Assembly (NCBI RefSeq): GCF_900607235.1
Contig: NZ_LR027849.1
Span: forward strand, 868,001 to 932,000
Source of the DNA: Olivibacter jilunii
GTDB lineage: Bacteria; Bacteroidota; Bacteroidia; Sphingobacteriales; Sphingobacteriaceae
Length of the DNA: 64,000 nucleotides
Direction of reading: 5' to 3'
Position numbers and translations under genes: made by a program. Numbering within the stretch: position 1 is the stretch's first letter; every line of letters begins with the position of its first letter. A model generated the notes under the pieces. That model was not told the DNA's origin, ran no database searches, and saw nothing but the letters and a program-made list of their open reading frames with translations. This document shows, piece by piece, positions 1 through 9,682 of this stretch.

Positions 1-868
1 AAAGAGATGGCGTAACCAGACTGCCGAAAGCTTCGTTGGCAAAGCCTATTACACCTACTTCTTCCGGTATTCTGATCTGTTGTGATTTTAACTGCTGTAT
101 AACTCCCATAGCAGTAAAGTCTTCTAGTGTAAAAATAGCATCAAAGTCGATGCCTCTGCTTGTCAACTCCTTTACACAGTCTTTACCGAAATTAAGCGAT
201 AAGTTGCCCTTAAGAATTAAATCCTCGTTAACGGGAATATTATAGGCTTTCAAAGCATCTAAATAACCTTTTAGACGTTCCTTAAAAATGGATAGATCCC
301 TTGTTTCTGTAATGTGGATGATCTTTTTATACCCAGATTGGATGAGGTGTTCTGTTGCCATATAGCCACCTTTGTAATCGTCTATAGTAACGGACGGTGC
401 ATTCAATTGATATAACGCACGATCGAAAAACGTAAGCGGAATATTTTTCGAGATAATTTCCTCAAAGATGGTACTATCTTCACGGTCGATAGCAAATGAG
501 GTAATGATGCCATCAACACGCGAATTAAGCAGCGTTTCAATACCTTTGTCCTCTTTTTTATAGGATTCCTGCGATTGGTATAAAAGTATCGAATATCCAT
601 GTTGGTTCATAATAGATTCAATACCATGTACCACTGAGCTGAAGAAACTAACGTCCAACGAAGGGACGAGGACACCGATGATATTACTTTTGCCCGAACG
701 TAGCGAAGAGGCAATCTTGTTTTTACTATACCCTAGTTTCTCGGCTGTCTTCTTTACAGCTTCTTTTGTTGATTTACTAATAGCAGGATGATCATTTAAG
801 GCCCTTGCAACAGTTGAAAATGTGATGTTCAGTTCTTTGGCAATATCCAGTATAGTGACTTTCTTCAT
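1..868 (-). CDS. LacI/PurR-family transcriptional regulator (C-terminus beyond window)
   Basis: A DNA-binding repressor-type regulator, read as 289 codons without a stop from the ATG at 868 to the window edge; the family is usually about 335-345 residues, so roughly 50 are missing. Residues 3-50 form the LacI helix-turn-helix (DIAKELNITFSTVARALND), followed by the hinge and the start of a periplasmic-binding-protein-like sensor domain (NIIGVLVPSLDVSFFSSVV). The segment near residues 275-280 (EVGVIGFANE) matches the usual IPEDVxVIGFDD core. It is divergent from xylB-xylA across 257 bp, so it is probably the local xylose or pentose-responsive regulator; that role is inference from position. Effector unknown. 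Confidence 0.9.
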   Translation of the reverse strand, partial: MKKVTILDIAKELNITFSTVARALNDHPAISKSTKEAVKKTAEKLGYSKNKIASSLRSGKSNIIGVLVPSLDVSFFSSVVHGIESIMNQHGYSILLYQSQESYKKEDKGIETLLNSRVDGIITSFAIDREDSTIFEEIISKNIPLTFFDRALYQLNAPSVTIDDYKGGYMATEHLIQSGYKKIIHITETRDLSIFKERLKGYLDALKAYNIPVNEDLILKGNLSLNFGKDCVKELTSRGIDFDAIFTLEDFTAMGVIQQLKSQQIRIPEEVGVIGFANEAFGSLVTPSL

Positions 869-1125
869 TCGGTAATATAATATTTAAACTTGGGTTGCCG
901 GAACTAGACCACCAAAGCAAAGATCCACGGCTATTATAGAAAATATACGAAATAATTTATCAAACATAGAAAAAATGAAGGTGATATGCAATTTTGCTAT
1001 ATAGCAGCGGGCGATATCATTGTGAAGCCAAAAACAATAAAATAATACGCTGCCTATTGCAATTTTCATTCTTTAGTTCTATTTTTATGCCAACGTTAGC
1101 ATTAACCTAAGTAAACTGGAGATCT
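869..1125. promoter_or_regulatory. Divergent regulatory region between LacI-type regulator and xylB
   Basis: This 257-bp gap separates two divergent genes and must hold both promoters. A short dyad GTTA-GCAT-TAAC lies just upstream of xylB (about 1094-1105). A loose Bacteroidota-type promoter, TTG near 1060 followed 20 bp later by TATTTTTA, could serve xylB. Neither has the CG-centred symmetry typical of many LacI operators, so the operator is not assigned. Confidence 0.3.
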
Positions 1126-2607
1126 ATGTTATTATTAGGAATAGATATTGGAACATCTGCTATTAAGATATCAGTGGTAGACGCTGACAAGCAAAGCTGT
1201 GTCGCCTCGTTAAGATATCCCGAAGAAGAGGAGACAGCGATTTTAACTCCCGAGGCAGGCTGGGCGGAGCAATCACCCGATATGTGGTGGGAGCATGTTC
1301 AACAAGCGATCCGCTCATTAAACAATCAAAAATGTTATAACCCGCAAGATATTAAGGCTATTGGTATTGCTTATCAAATGCATGGATTGGTCATGGTTGA
1401 CAAAGCGTTAAATAATCTTCGTAACGCGATTATCTGGTGTGACAGTCGGGCTGTTTCAATAGGAGAGAAGGCTTTTCGTGCATTAGGAGAAGAAGCCGCT
1501 CTTGCTAGCTTGCTCAATTCTCCCGGAAATTTCACCGCTGCTAAATTGGGATGGATAAAAGAATATGAACCAGTTCTATATGATAGCGTATATAAAGTAA
1601 TGCTTCCAGGCGATTATATTGCCATGAAATTAACAGGAACCATTACGACAAGTATTTCAGCTCTTTCTGAAGGGATATTTTGGGATTTTCGGAACAAGCG
1701 ATTATCCAAAGAACTTATGGACTATTTTGGCTTTAGAGAAGATCTAATACCAACAGTGGCACCCCTTTTCGGGGAACACGGCAGGCTTAGCAAGGAGATA
1801 GCCGATAAATTGGGTCTTGCTGCCGGTATTCCTATAAGTTATAAGGCAGGAGACCAGCCTAATAATGCATTATCCTTAAATGTTTTAAATCCGGGAGAGG
1901 TGGCCGCAACGGCAGGCACATCCGGCGTTATTTATGGTGTAAGTGACCAACTTGTTTATGATCGCCTCTCGCGTGTGAATACATTTGCTCACGTCAATTA
2001 CGGGTTAGATGACCCGAAGGTTGGTGTATTGCTTTGTATAAACGGCACGGGGATTTTAAATAGATGGGTTAAAGAACAATTCGGAAAGGGACTTGATTAT
2101 GAGGATATGAATAGGCTGGCTTCGACAGTTTCCTTAGGAAGCGATGGACTTAAGATACTGCCATTTGGAAATGGTGCCGAACGGATTTTGGAAAACCGTA
2201 TACTTGGTGCGCACTTAGCCAATCTGGATTTAAATAAGCATCAGCGTGAACATGTATTTAGAGCTAGCCAGGAGGGAATTGCCTTTGCTTTTCGATATGG
2301 TCTTGATATTATGAGAGAGAACGGTATGTCTCCCGAGGTGATACGTGCGGGTAAAGCTAATTTATTTTTAAGTGACCTATTCACACAGATTTTTGTGAAC
2401 GTAACGGATACCCCCGTCGAACTTTACAATAACGATGGCAGTGTTGGAGCTGCGCTTGGAGCAGGTATTGGTGCCGGCGTTTTTAATTCATCGAAAGAGG
2501 CTTTTCAAAACGCAAAAGCACTTAGGGTAATTGAACCAAATCCCAACTGGAACTATGAGGAGGAATATGGTCAATGGCTGCATCTATTAGAGAATCAACT
2601 GAAATAA
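1126..2607 (+). CDS. xylB: Xylulokinase
   Basis: Phosphorylates D-xylulose with ATP to xylulose 5-phosphate, feeding the pentose phosphate pathway in the cytoplasm. The 493-residue length fits the FGGY carbohydrate kinase family. The N-terminal phosphate-binding motif is visible ([15 protein letters not shown]), as are the substrate segment YQMHGLV and the catalytic aspartate in the AGDQPNNAL motif near residue 240. The C-terminal actin-like fold has the usual Gly-rich [14 protein letters not shown] segment. The stop overlaps a possible ATG of the next frame (TAATG at 2605-2609), and xylA follows directly, so the two are very probably one transcript. The adjacent xylose isomerase makes xylulose the near-certain substrate. 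Confidence 0.95.
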   Translation: MLLLGIDIGTSAIKISVVDADKQSCVASLRYPEEEETAILTPEAGWAEQSPDMWWEHVQQAIRSLNNQKCYNPQDIKAIGIAYQMHGLVMVDKALNNLRNAIIWCDSRAVSIGEKAFRALGEEAALASLLNSPGNFTAAKLGWIKEYEPVLYDSVYKVMLPGDYIAMKLTGTITTSISALSEGIFWDFRNKRLSKELMDYFGFREDLIPTVAPLFGEHGRLSKEIADKLGLAAGIPISYKAGDQPNNALSLNVLNPGEVAATAGTSGVIYGVSDQLVYDRLSRVNTFAHVNYGLDDPKVGVLLCINGTGILNRWVKEQFGKGLDYEDMNRLASTVSLGSDGLKILPFGNGAERILENRILGAHLANLDLNKHQREHVFRASQEGIAFAFRYGLDIMRENGMSPEVIRAGKANLFLSDLFTQIFVNVTDTPVELYNNDGSVGAALGAGIGAGVFNSSKEAFQNAKALRVIEPNPNWNYEEEYGQWLHLLENQLK

Positions 2608-2639
2608 TGTATTATAATAAACTAATAAATAGATATCAT

Positions 2640-3968
2640 ATGTCAATTATTATTGGAGAACGCGAGTATTTTAAAGGAATCGGACAAATAAAGTATGAAG
2701 GTCCGGAAAGTGATAACCCATTAGCTTATCGTTGGTACGATCCTAACCGGGTAGTAGGAGGTAAAACCATGAAAGAGCATCTTCGCTTTGCTGTAGCCTA
2801 TTGGCACTCATTCAACGGAACGGGTTCGGATCCTTTTGGTGGTCAAACGCATGTGTTTCCGTGGGATGAGCACGCAGACGTAATTCAGCGGGCAAAAGAC
2901 AAAATGGATGCCGCATTTGAGTTCTTTACCAAAATTGACATGCCATACTATTGCTTCCATGATGTAGATGTAGTGGATTATGGAGATAATGTTATGGAAA
3001 ATGAAGAACGTCTACAAAAATTAGTCGCTTATGCAAAAGAAAAACAACAGGCTAGTGGCGTAAAATTGCTATGGGGGACGGCTAATCTCTTCAGTCATAA
3101 ACGCTATATGAACGGCGCTGCAACGAATCCTGATTTCCATGTAGTGGCACACGCGGGCGCACAAATCAAAGCGGCGCTCGACGCAACAATCGCTTTAGGT
3201 GGTGAAAATTATGTCTTCTGGGGTGGTAGGGAAGGTTATATGACCTTGCTGAACACGGACATGAAGAGGGAACAGGAGCATTTGGCGAAGATGTTACATA
3301 TAGCAAAAGACTATGCACGTTCGCAAGGTTTCAAGGGCACCTTCTTCATTGAACCCAAACCTTGTGAACCTACAAAACATCAATATGACTACGATGCCGC
3401 GACTGTTATAGGTTTTCTACGTCAATATGACTTGTTAAATGATTTTAAGCTAAATCTGGAAGTGAACCACGCTACCTTAGCAGGACATACTTTCCAGCAT
3501 GAGCTACAAGTAGCTGCGGATGCGGGATTATTAGGTTCCATTGACGCTAACCGTGGCGATTACCAAAATGGATGGGATACGGATCAGTTTCCGAATAATA
3601 TCAACGAACTGGTGGAATCCCTGTTGATCATTTTAGAGGCGGGTGGTTTTGCTGGAGGCGGTATTAACTTTGACGCTAAAATTAGACGAAACTCAACCGA
3701 TCCGGCCGATTTATTCTACGCACATATCGGTGGCGCAGATACTTTTGCACGTGCTTTATTAGTGGCAGACAAAATTTTGAAAAACTCTGACTATACTAAA
3801 ATAAGAAGAGAGCGCTACCTTTCTTTCGATAGCGGTGATGGCAAAGCCTATGAGGAAGGAAAGCTATCGTTAGCGGATCTTCGAAACCTGGCGATTTCGC
3901 TTGGTGAACCGAAAGCAATCAGTGGTAAACAAGAATATTTGGAGAATCTGATTAATCGGTATATTTAA
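2640..3968 (+). CDS. xylA: Xylose isomerase
   Basis: Interconverts D-xylose and D-xylulose with two divalent metals; cytoplasmic TIM barrel. All catalytic and metal positions are present: H107 and D110 in FHDVDVVD, the E/K pair in [16 protein letters not shown] and H in [12 protein letters not shown], the D-N-R-G-D segment in [19 protein letters not shown], and the last metal aspartate in [12 protein letters not shown]. The start at 2640 (MSIIIGERE) gives 442 residues, the usual length; in-frame ATGs at 2574 and 2607 would add 11-22 residues without family resemblance. It lies directly behind xylB and ends before a strong intrinsic terminator. Confidence 0.96.
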   Translation: MSIIIGEREYFKGIGQIKYEGPESDNPLAYRWYDPNRVVGGKTMKEHLRFAVAYWHSFNGTGSDPFGGQTHVFPWDEHADVIQRAKDKMDAAFEFFTKIDMPYYCFHDVDVVDYGDNVMENEERLQKLVAYAKEKQQASGVKLLWGTANLFSHKRYMNGAATNPDFHVVAHAGAQIKAALDATIALGGENYVFWGGREGYMTLLNTDMKREQEHLAKMLHIAKDYARSQGFKGTFFIEPKPCEPTKHQYDYDAATVIGFLRQYDLLNDFKLNLEVNHATLAGHTFQHELQVAADAGLLGSIDANRGDYQNGWDTDQFPNNINELVESLLIILEAGGFAGGGINFDAKIRRNSTDPADLFYAHIGGADTFARALLVADKILKNSDYTKIRRERYLSFDSGDGKAYEEGKLSLADLRNLAISLGEPKAISGKQEYLENLINRYI

Positions 3969-3981
3969 AAATGTACTCGGA

Positions 3982-4008
3982 AACCCTGCCCCATAAGCAG
4001 GGTTTTTG
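3982..4008 (+). terminator. Intrinsic terminator after xylBA
   Basis: A 9-bp perfect stem AAACCCTGC / GCAGGGTTT with a 7-nt loop, followed by more T residues. It lies 13 bp after the xylA stop and ends the xylBA transcript. Confidence 0.85.
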
Positions 4009-4160
4009 GTTTGCTCAAAAAAATGTAATATATTGAACCCTCAGTATTAGAAAAGCCAACAAAAAGTAAAATTTGGAATGAAACCGAGACGTAAATAATA
4101 TTGACACATAGAGCAATATTATTTACGCGAGCTCTCATCAGCAATTAAAAAAAATAATAG

Positions 4161-5216
4161 ATGAAAACAATTAAAGGACCAGGCATTTTTTTAGCACAAT
4201 TTATTGGAGAAAATCCACCATTTAATACCCTAGATTCTATTTGTAAGTGGGCTAAAGATTTAGGGTTCAAAGGTATACAAATTCCCACATGGGCGACTTC
4301 TTATTTCGACTTGCAAAAAGCCGCTGAAAGCAAGACCTATGCTGATGAAATAAAAGGGCTTGTAAATAGTTACGGTTTAGAGATTACGGAGTTATCAACC
4401 CATTTACAAGGACAACTGGTAGCAGTGAATCCCGCATATGATAAATTGTTTGACGGCTTTGCTCCGGAGAAGTATCATAATAACCCGAAAGCTCGTACCG
4501 AATGGGCGGTTCAGCAGCTCAAATATGCAGCGAAAGCCTCACAGCATCTTGGCCTTACCGAGCATGCTACTTTTAGCGGTGCCTTGCTGTGGCATACCGT
4601 GTATCCTTGGCCGCAACGCCCTGCGGGTCTAGTGGAAGAAGGCTTTAAAGAGTTGGCTAATCGATGGTTACCCATCTTAAATACATTTGACGAAGCTGGT
4701 GTTGATTTATGTTACGAAATTCATCCGGGGGAAGACCTACATGATGGTATTAGCTACGAGATGTTTCTAGATAAAGTCGATAACCACAAAAGAGCTTGTC
4801 TTTTATATGATCCATCTCACTTTGTACTTCAATGCTTGGATTACCTAGCCTATATAGATCATTACCATGAGCGTATTAGAATGTTTCATGTAAAAGATGC
4901 CGAATTTAATCCAACAGGTAAACAAGGTGTTTATGGAGGATATCAGGGTTGGGTTGAACGTGCGGGTCGATTCAGGTCGTTAGGCGATGGTCAGGTAGAC
5001 TTTAAGTCAGTGTTTAGTAAACTCACCGCGTACGATTTTAGCGGATGGGCTGTTATGGAATGGGAGTGCGCACTAAAACACCCCGAAGATGGTGCTAAAG
5101 AAGGGGCTAAGTTTATTAGTGAACATATTATTCGAGTAACGGATAAAACATTCGATGATTTTGCTTCTACCGGGGTGAATGAGAAACTCAATAAAGAGAT
5201 ACTAGGAATCCGCTAG
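4161..5216 (+). CDS. Sugar phosphate isomerase/epimerase family (AP endonuclease 2-like TIM barrel)
   Basis: A 351-residue cytoplasmic TIM-barrel protein of the xylose isomerase-like superfamily that includes IolE, IolI and YcjR. Putative metal ligands fall in the canonical order: E186 (YEIHPGED), D217 (LLYDPSHF), H243 (MFHVKDAEF) and E300 (VMEWECAL). No signal peptide is seen. It stands alone between two terminators, close to xylBA but probably transcribed separately. Members act on inosose, keto-sugars or ketoses; the exact substrate cannot be read from sequence. Because DUF1080 and Gfo/Idh proteins also occur in the window, a role in keto-sugar metabolism is possible but unproven. Confidence 0.85.
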   Translation: MKTIKGPGIFLAQFIGENPPFNTLDSICKWAKDLGFKGIQIPTWATSYFDLQKAAESKTYADEIKGLVNSYGLEITELSTHLQGQLVAVNPAYDKLFDGFAPEKYHNNPKARTEWAVQQLKYAAKASQHLGLTEHATFSGALLWHTVYPWPQRPAGLVEEGFKELANRWLPILNTFDEAGVDLCYEIHPGEDLHDGISYEMFLDKVDNHKRACLLYDPSHFVLQCLDYLAYIDHYHERIRMFHVKDAEFNPTGKQGVYGGYQGWVERAGRFRSLGDGQVDFKSVFSKLTAYDFSGWAVMEWECALKHPEDGAKEGAKFISEHIIRVTDKTFDDFASTGVNEKLNKEILGIR

Positions 5217-5228
5217 ATCAAAGAGTAG

Positions 5229-5262
5229 GAGGTCGTCTAGAAAGTAGTTTCCGGACGACCTC
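5229..5262. terminator. Terminator-like hairpin between convergent genes
   Basis: Perfect 9-bp inverted repeat GAGGTCGTC / GACGACCTC with a 16-nt loop, between the sugar isomerase stop (5216) and the leftward TonB receptor stop (5273). It is well placed to stop transcription from both sides, although the T-tracts are weak. Confidence 0.65.
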
Positions 5263-5272
5263 TTACTTAGAT

Positions 5273-7147
5273 TTAGAAACTGCAATTAAATCCGAGATTA
5301 AACCACCGTCCCGGCAGCGGAATAGCTGATGCTTCAATATAGCTCGTATCGAATATATTATTGGCGTCTAAGAACAGTCTGTAATTCTTCCAGTTATAGC
5401 TCAGTTTTACATCTGTTAAAAAATAATTTTTATAACTTATCCGCTCAACAAAACGTTCTGATATACTGAATGATATAGGTTCTGATCTAAAGCTTAATTG
5501 CAGTGCTGCTTGATGCCTTAAACTCTCAATGGCGTATTTGGACATAACAGGATCCCGGTAAACTGCCTTTACCTTGGGATCTAGGTAATTATAGGCAAGA
5601 CCGAGATACCAGTTACTATTAGCGAGGGTGCTCAATTGCCAATTGGCATTTACATTAAAACCCTGCACTTGATTTTGCATAAAATTGGAAGCACGCCAAC
5701 TTTCATCGGTGTTAGCCCTTGTCCAATCAATAAAATCAGTTATTTTCCTGTAAAAATAACTGATGCTTACAAAACTACGCTCATTGTTATATTTTAATCC
5801 CCCTTCTGTATACCAAGCATTTTCGGAATTTAAATCAGGATTACCAACGTTGCCTCCACCATTGGTGTAAAGATCGGTGAAAGAAGGAATTCGCTGTCCC
5901 GAACCCGCGTTGATATAGAGACGCCAATGAGGAGCTAATTTATAGCCCAAGTCTAAGCCAGGGTATACCTGCCAGCCGAAATGTGTGTTATAATTCAAAT
6001 AGGCGCCGATATTAGCTGTTAACCGTTCCGAAAATTCAGTTTTATACTCAGCGTACAGGCCATAGTTATTTCGTTGTCGATCACCCATATTCGTACTGAT
6101 GAGAAATTCATTTCGCAACTCTATACCTAATCCTAATACACCCCTTCCTGTGCCATAGGTAGCATTGAACTCTGTGTTAACTACATGAGAATGGTGTAAA
6201 TTTCTGAACAAGCTTAAATTATATTGGTTGTAACGATAGTCGTCATAATTATATCGATAACTCAGTCGCGGTGAAAACTTCCATCGATTTAAAGTGCTGC
6301 TGGTAAACCCAAGCGAAAAAAGGGCGGTTTGTACAATCTCCTTTGCTTCTTTGTCATTTGGCGGAGCGTAGAAAGCATTGGCTCCAAAATTATTATAGGT
6401 ATAGCCTCCCATGAGGTTCCACAGTCCCTCATGATGGTTTTTTATCTTTCCTTGATAAAAAATCTTGCTGTTATTGTAGGGCGTATTATAACGATATCCA
6501 TTTCCGGAATCATGACTTCCATATACGAGATGCGTCGCAGTACTATCTGCGAATCCGGTGCCCAATTGGATAGTGCGTCCGTTATAAAGGCCGCGGCCTT
6601 CTTCCTTGCTTTTTAAACTGGAAGCGAGTTGGACAGTTCCCTCGTAGAAATCGTTATCAGGTGTTCGGGTGACGATGTTAATGGCTCCGGTTAAACTATT
6701 TATACCATAGACACGAGCCGCTGGCCCACGGATAACTTCCACTCGTTCTATGGCTCCGATAGGAATTGGGATATTCATGGAATGGTGTGCGGTTTGTGGA
6801 TCATTTACTTTAATACCATTGATCAAAATCATCGTTTGCTCGAAAGTACCCCCATCAATACTGATATCCGCTTGTGCACCCCACGGACCTCGCTGTCGAA
6901 CATCCACACCGGGTATAAAGCTGAGCAACTCACTAACCGAACGCGCAGGTAAATTCTTTATTTGCTCTTTCGTTAGGATATTGATATTTCTGTTTTGTTC
7001 CGAAAAAGGTGTCTGAAGGCGATTTTCATTAATAATCACTTCATTTAGTGAAGTAGTTACGGTATCCGTGTCAATAGATGATAGGGGCGATTGTGCTAAT
7101 AGGGCCTTTGTAAAGAGGCAAAAGACTATAAACGTAAAAACTCTCAT
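5273..7147 (-). CDS. TonB-dependent outer-membrane receptor (BtuB-like)
   Basis: A 624-residue outer-membrane active transporter. The signal peptide ends near residue 19 (LLAQS). The TonB-box-like segment LNEVIINENR is followed by a plug domain (LPARSVSELLSFIPGVDVRQRG, then GGTFEQTMILINGIKVND and VEVIRGPAARVYGINSLTGAINIVT), and then a 22-stranded-type barrel ending in the aromatic Phe of FNLGFNCSF. There is no carboxypeptidase-like N-terminal extension, so it is not a SusC protein. Length and plug resemble the BtuB/siderophore group; the ligand is unknown, and no cobalamin riboswitch is seen upstream. It follows the P1-nuclease-like gene after 122 bp holding two direct repeats and a hairpin. 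Confidence 0.88.
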   Translation of the reverse strand: MRVFTFIVFCLFTKALLAQSPLSSIDTDTVTTSLNEVIINENRLQTPFSEQNRNINILTKEQIKNLPARSVSELLSFIPGVDVRQRGPWGAQADISIDGGTFEQTMILINGIKVNDPQTAHHSMNIPIPIGAIERVEVIRGPAARVYGINSLTGAINIVTRTPDNDFYEGTVQLASSLKSKEEGRGLYNGRTIQLGTGFADSTATHLVYGSHDSGNGYRYNTPYNNSKIFYQGKIKNHHEGLWNLMGGYTYNNFGANAFYAPPNDKEAKEIVQTALFSLGFTSSTLNRWKFSPRLSYRYNYDDYRYNQYNLSLFRNLHHSHVVNTEFNATYGTGRGVLGLGIELRNEFLISTNMGDRQRNNYGLYAEYKTEFSERLTANIGAYLNYNTHFGWQVYPGLDLGYKLAPHWRLYINAGSGQRIPSFTDLYTNGGGNVGNPDLNSENAWYTEGGLKYNNERSFVSISYFYRKITDFIDWTRANTDESWRASNFMQNQVQGFNVNANWQLSTLANSNWYLGLAYNYLDPKVKAVYRDPVMSKYAIESLRHQAALQLSFRSEPISFSISERFVERISYKNYFLTDVKLSYNWKNYRLFLDANNIFDTSYIEASAIPLPGRWFNLGFNCSF

Positions 7148-7177
7148 GACAGCTAGGTGTTTTTAAAAGTGCTTCTT

Positions 7178-7201
7178 CCGGTTTCTCATAGTAGAAACCG
7201 G
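7178..7201. repeat. Hairpin in the leader of the TonB receptor gene
   Basis: Perfect 9-bp inverted repeat CCGGTTTCT / AGAAACCGG with a 6-nt loop, 31 bp before the receptor start. No T-tract follows on either side, so it is not a standard terminator; it may be an operator or an RNA stem. Confidence 0.5.
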
Positions 7202-7230
7202 TGCAAATTAAACAGCTATTACGTTAGATT

Positions 7231-7264
7231 AGGTAGTCCGGTTTTAATATTAGAGGTAGTCCGG
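7231..7264. repeat. Two direct copies of AGGTAGTCCGG, 23 bp apart
   Basis: Copies at 7231-7241 and 7254-7264 are identical over 11 bp and lie on the same face of the helix (23 bp start to start). They sit between the two leftward genes, upstream of the TonB receptor. This suggests a dimeric regulator site; the protein is unknown. Confidence 0.45.
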
Positions 7265-7269
7265 ATTAC

Positions 7270-8244
7270 TTATTGCCATTCTTCCCTGCCAAAGGCTTTA
7301 CCATTAGGGGGGATGCTATCTTTTTCGGGATTAACCAGGTGGCGGCTATCAATTTTTAAAAGATTTTCCAGATCGGGCTGCCCGGCATCGATCCATGCCG
7401 AATACCAGAAACTGCCGGTAGCTAAGATTGATTTCCTCATCTGTCTTTCTACCATTCCGCCCAATGATCGATGATAAGCTGTTGAGTAAGAACGGGAATA
7501 GACCCTTTCCAATGTACGTAGCCGGTTTTCATAGGTGTATTTTTTTTCCTTGGGATGCCGATCGTTAAGCGTAGATTCCAAAGTCAACACGCTGTCGACG
7601 AGTAAAAAACTTTGCTGGACGATTCTCCAAGCCTCATCTAGCGGATCTGCAACATACCGGGCACGGCCGACAATAAAATTATATTGATGAGCAAACAATT
7701 CAGGAAGACGGCTTTCCCAGAACGCGTGGATCCCGACTTGATTGGTCAATTGACCATTGTAATTGTGCGTCGTATGAAGTGGAACATGTGCGTCGGCAAT
7801 ATAGTGCCCCAAGTCAGCAGAATATCGTAGAATCTTCGAAAGTTCGCCATCGCTAAAGGCTTTTGTTAAAAGACGGTAGGTTCGATCGATCTGCCAAGGC
7901 ACAATACCATGGCTGTTGAGCGTATCCTCGCCGTACTTTGAGACGGCTTCCGACCAATGCTTCGGTAAACTATCAAATGGATGGCTTCCATAAGCATCGA
8001 TGTCAATATAGTGTCGGGCCGCCTCGTATTCATTGGCATATCTTCTTTTGTCAGCATCCACCGCGTGTTCACTTAAATACAACAGATGTTTTTTGTAAAA
8101 AGGAGCCAATTGGCTTGGTAAAGTGAAAACGGCTAAGCGATTGATCTCTCTGTGGGCATAAAAGCCCCAAGAACTTAAGAAAAATATGGTTGTACAGGCT
8201 AATAAAAATGTCAGGATACGATTCATAAGCAAGATTCGTTTCAA
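7270..8244 (-). CDS. Zinc-dependent S1/P1 nuclease / phospholipase C superfamily protein, secreted
   Basis: A 324-residue exported protein. The signal sequence ends around residue 25 and leaves the mature N-terminal Trp (SSWGFYAHREIN), which in this superfamily supplies a zinc ligand. Further ligands are visible in ARHYIDID, LGHYIADAHVPLH (HxxxD plus H) and GIHAFWESRL (HxxxE). Known members are single-strand nucleases with 3'-nucleotidase activity or phospholipases C; which applies here cannot be told. The pairing with a TonB receptor downstream suggests scavenging of a product released outside the cell, by inference. An alternative start is the Met at residue 7. Confidence 0.82.
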   Translation of the reverse strand: MKRILLMNRILTFLLACTTIFFLSSWGFYAHREINRLAVFTLPSQLAPFYKKHLLYLSEHAVDADKRRYANEYEAARHYIDIDAYGSHPFDSLPKHWSEAVSKYGEDTLNSHGIVPWQIDRTYRLLTKAFSDGELSKILRYSADLGHYIADAHVPLHTTHNYNGQLTNQVGIHAFWESRLPELFAHQYNFIVGRARYVADPLDEAWRIVQQSFLLVDSVLTLESTLNDRHPKEKKYTYENRLRTLERVYSRSYSTAYHRSLGGMVERQMRKSILATGSFWYSAWIDAGQPDLENLLKIDSRHLVNPEKDSIPPNGKAFGREEWQ

Positions 8245-8261
8245 ACTCTTTTTAAAACTTT

Positions 8262-8293
8262 TTTGTAATATCCAAATCTTAATTCTATATTTG
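8262..8293 (+). promoter_or_regulatory. Promoter of rpsT
   Basis: Bacteroidota-type promoter: TTTG at 8262-8265, a 20-bp spacer, then TATATTTG at 8286-8293, matching TAnnTTTG. Transcription would start near 8300, about 30 nt before the rpsT ATG. Confidence 0.8.
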
Positions 8294-8331
8294 CAGTCCG
8301 AAAAAAAACATTAAGGATTAAAGGCTAAAAA

Positions 8332-8586
8332 ATGGCAAACCATAAATCTTCAATTAAAAGAATTAGAGCTAACGCTGCGAAGCGTTTAAGAAATCGTTAC
8401 CAAGCAAAAACAACGCGTAACGCTATTAAGAAATTACGTGCGACAACTTCGAAAGAAGAAGCTGCTACTTTATTACCTCGTGTAATATCAATGCTAGATC
8501 GTTTAGCAAAGAAAAACGTGATTCATAAAAACAAAGCATCTAACAATAAGTCTAAATTGACGAAGTTCGTTAACGGTTTAGCTTAA
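8332..8586 (+). CDS. rpsT: 30S ribosomal protein S20
   Basis: Primary 16S rRNA-binding protein of the small subunit (bS20). The 84 residues match the family length, with the hallmark N-terminus [19 protein letters not shown] and the C-terminal [15 protein letters not shown] segment; it is strongly basic and helical. It has its own promoter and terminator, so it is a single-gene transcript. Confidence 0.98.
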   Translation: MANHKSSIKRIRANAAKRLRNRYQAKTTRNAIKKLRATTSKEEAATLLPRVISMLDRLAKKNVIHKNKASNNKSKLTKFVNGLA

Positions 8587-8607
8587 GATATATAGTTTAA
8601 GATTTTT

Positions 8608-8637
8608 GGGGTTGGGATTTTTTCCACAACCCCTTTT
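8608..8637 (+). terminator. Intrinsic terminator of rpsT
   Basis: Stem GGGGTTG / CAACCCC (8608-8614 and 8627-8633), extended by inner GG/CC pairs, followed by TTTT. It lies 21 bp after the rpsT stop and just before the end of the convergent gene. Confidence 0.85.
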
Positions 8638-8638
8638 A

Positions 8639-9505
8639 TTATTTGGTGTCCCTTTCACGAATTTCCTTCAATATACCATCCAACTTTTTTGGATCTTTAG
8701 CATAAGGTTCTAAATCAATAATAGCAACTTTTCTAAATTCTATTGGATGGCTTTCGCTTTGCAGGGAAAAATATCCGCTGCTCAGCAATTTCCCATCTTG
8801 TTTCACTTTAGGGTCGTAATTGCTAACGCCACCACCATTTATCGTCGGCTTGGTATAAACCATTACGGTATCACGATTGATGATATGTTTGATAATGGAA
8901 TCACCGAGCACTAGCACATCCGCAGTAACCCATTGATCACCGGCATAGGTCTTTGAATTAGAGTTCAAACAATGAGGCGTATATTGCTCATTTTTATAAA
9001 CGACCTCGGTACCCGGCGTGCATAAATTTCCGGTGCTTCTTTCTTCTTTTCCATTCCCGCCAAGAAGTTGTGCTTCAAGAGAAATCGGAAAGTCTTGATC
9101 TTTTAACATAGTATGAGGTTCCTGCCCATGAAGCATAATACCGCTGTTTCTCCAGGCCCAACCTTCACCGCCTTTTGCTTGCTCACCAACAAATCGATAT
9201 TCAACTCTTAACAAATAATAAGAATACGGTTTATTATAAAAAATATGTCCGTACTGTTGGTCGAACTGATCATATCCTTCGTAGCCTACCTTGATAACGC
9301 CATTTTCCACCCGAAACGTGTTAGCATAATTTTCGCCAACCTCATGTTTGGCAATCTTTACCGTCCAATCATCAAGGTTTTTTCCGTTGAATAAATCAAC
9401 CCAAGACGGTGTTTCCATTTTTGCTTCTTTCGATTGAATGTGTTGACAAGCCGATAGCGTTCCGCCGATCAATGCGCACATTCCTAACTGTAGTAATTTG
9501 TTCAT
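8639..9505 (-). CDS. DUF1080 (3-keto-disaccharide hydrolase family) lipoprotein
   Basis: A 288-residue exported lipoprotein: N-terminal hydrophobic stretch with lipobox LSAC, Cys at residue 20. The rest is one concanavalin-like beta-sandwich domain of the DUF1080 family (WVDLFNGKNLDDWTVK at the start; NSGIMLHGQEPHTM and FSLQSESHPIEFRKVAI later, all hallmarks). Some family members hydrolyse 3-keto-glucosides; many are uncharacterised. It is convergent with rpsT and divergent from radC, with no operon partner. Activity here is inferred from family only. Confidence 0.88.
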   Translation of the reverse strand: MNKLLQLGMCALIGGTLSACQHIQSKEAKMETPSWVDLFNGKNLDDWTVKIAKHEVGENYANTFRVENGVIKVGYEGYDQFDQQYGHIFYNKPYSYYLLRVEYRFVGEQAKGGEGWAWRNSGIMLHGQEPHTMLKDQDFPISLEAQLLGGNGKEERSTGNLCTPGTEVVYKNEQYTPHCLNSNSKTYAGDQWVTADVLVLGDSIIKHIINRDTVMVYTKPTINGGGVSNYDPKVKQDGKLLSSGYFSLQSESHPIEFRKVAIIDLEPYAKDPKKLDGILKEIRERDTK

Positions 9506-9682
9506 TGCTTATAATTGCGTAAATTAAGGCCTAAAATAGTAAACTTAGATGAATTTGCTACTATAAGATTTGGGTTTTAGCTATCGGGAGGAGGAGAGAG
9601 GATTTCCAACCGAAATTTACTATCTTAGTCCTATAAATTTCACTGAACCTGAAAATCTTTTTTAAACCTTAGAATTAAAATT

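Noticed and set aside
6329-7016. Plus-strand frames inside the TonB receptor gene
   Set aside because: They overlap a complete receptor with all family motifs and show no domain of their own.
7148-7270. Cobalamin riboswitch before the BtuB-like receptor
   Set aside because: The region is only 122 bp and lacks the conserved B12-box and core sequences.
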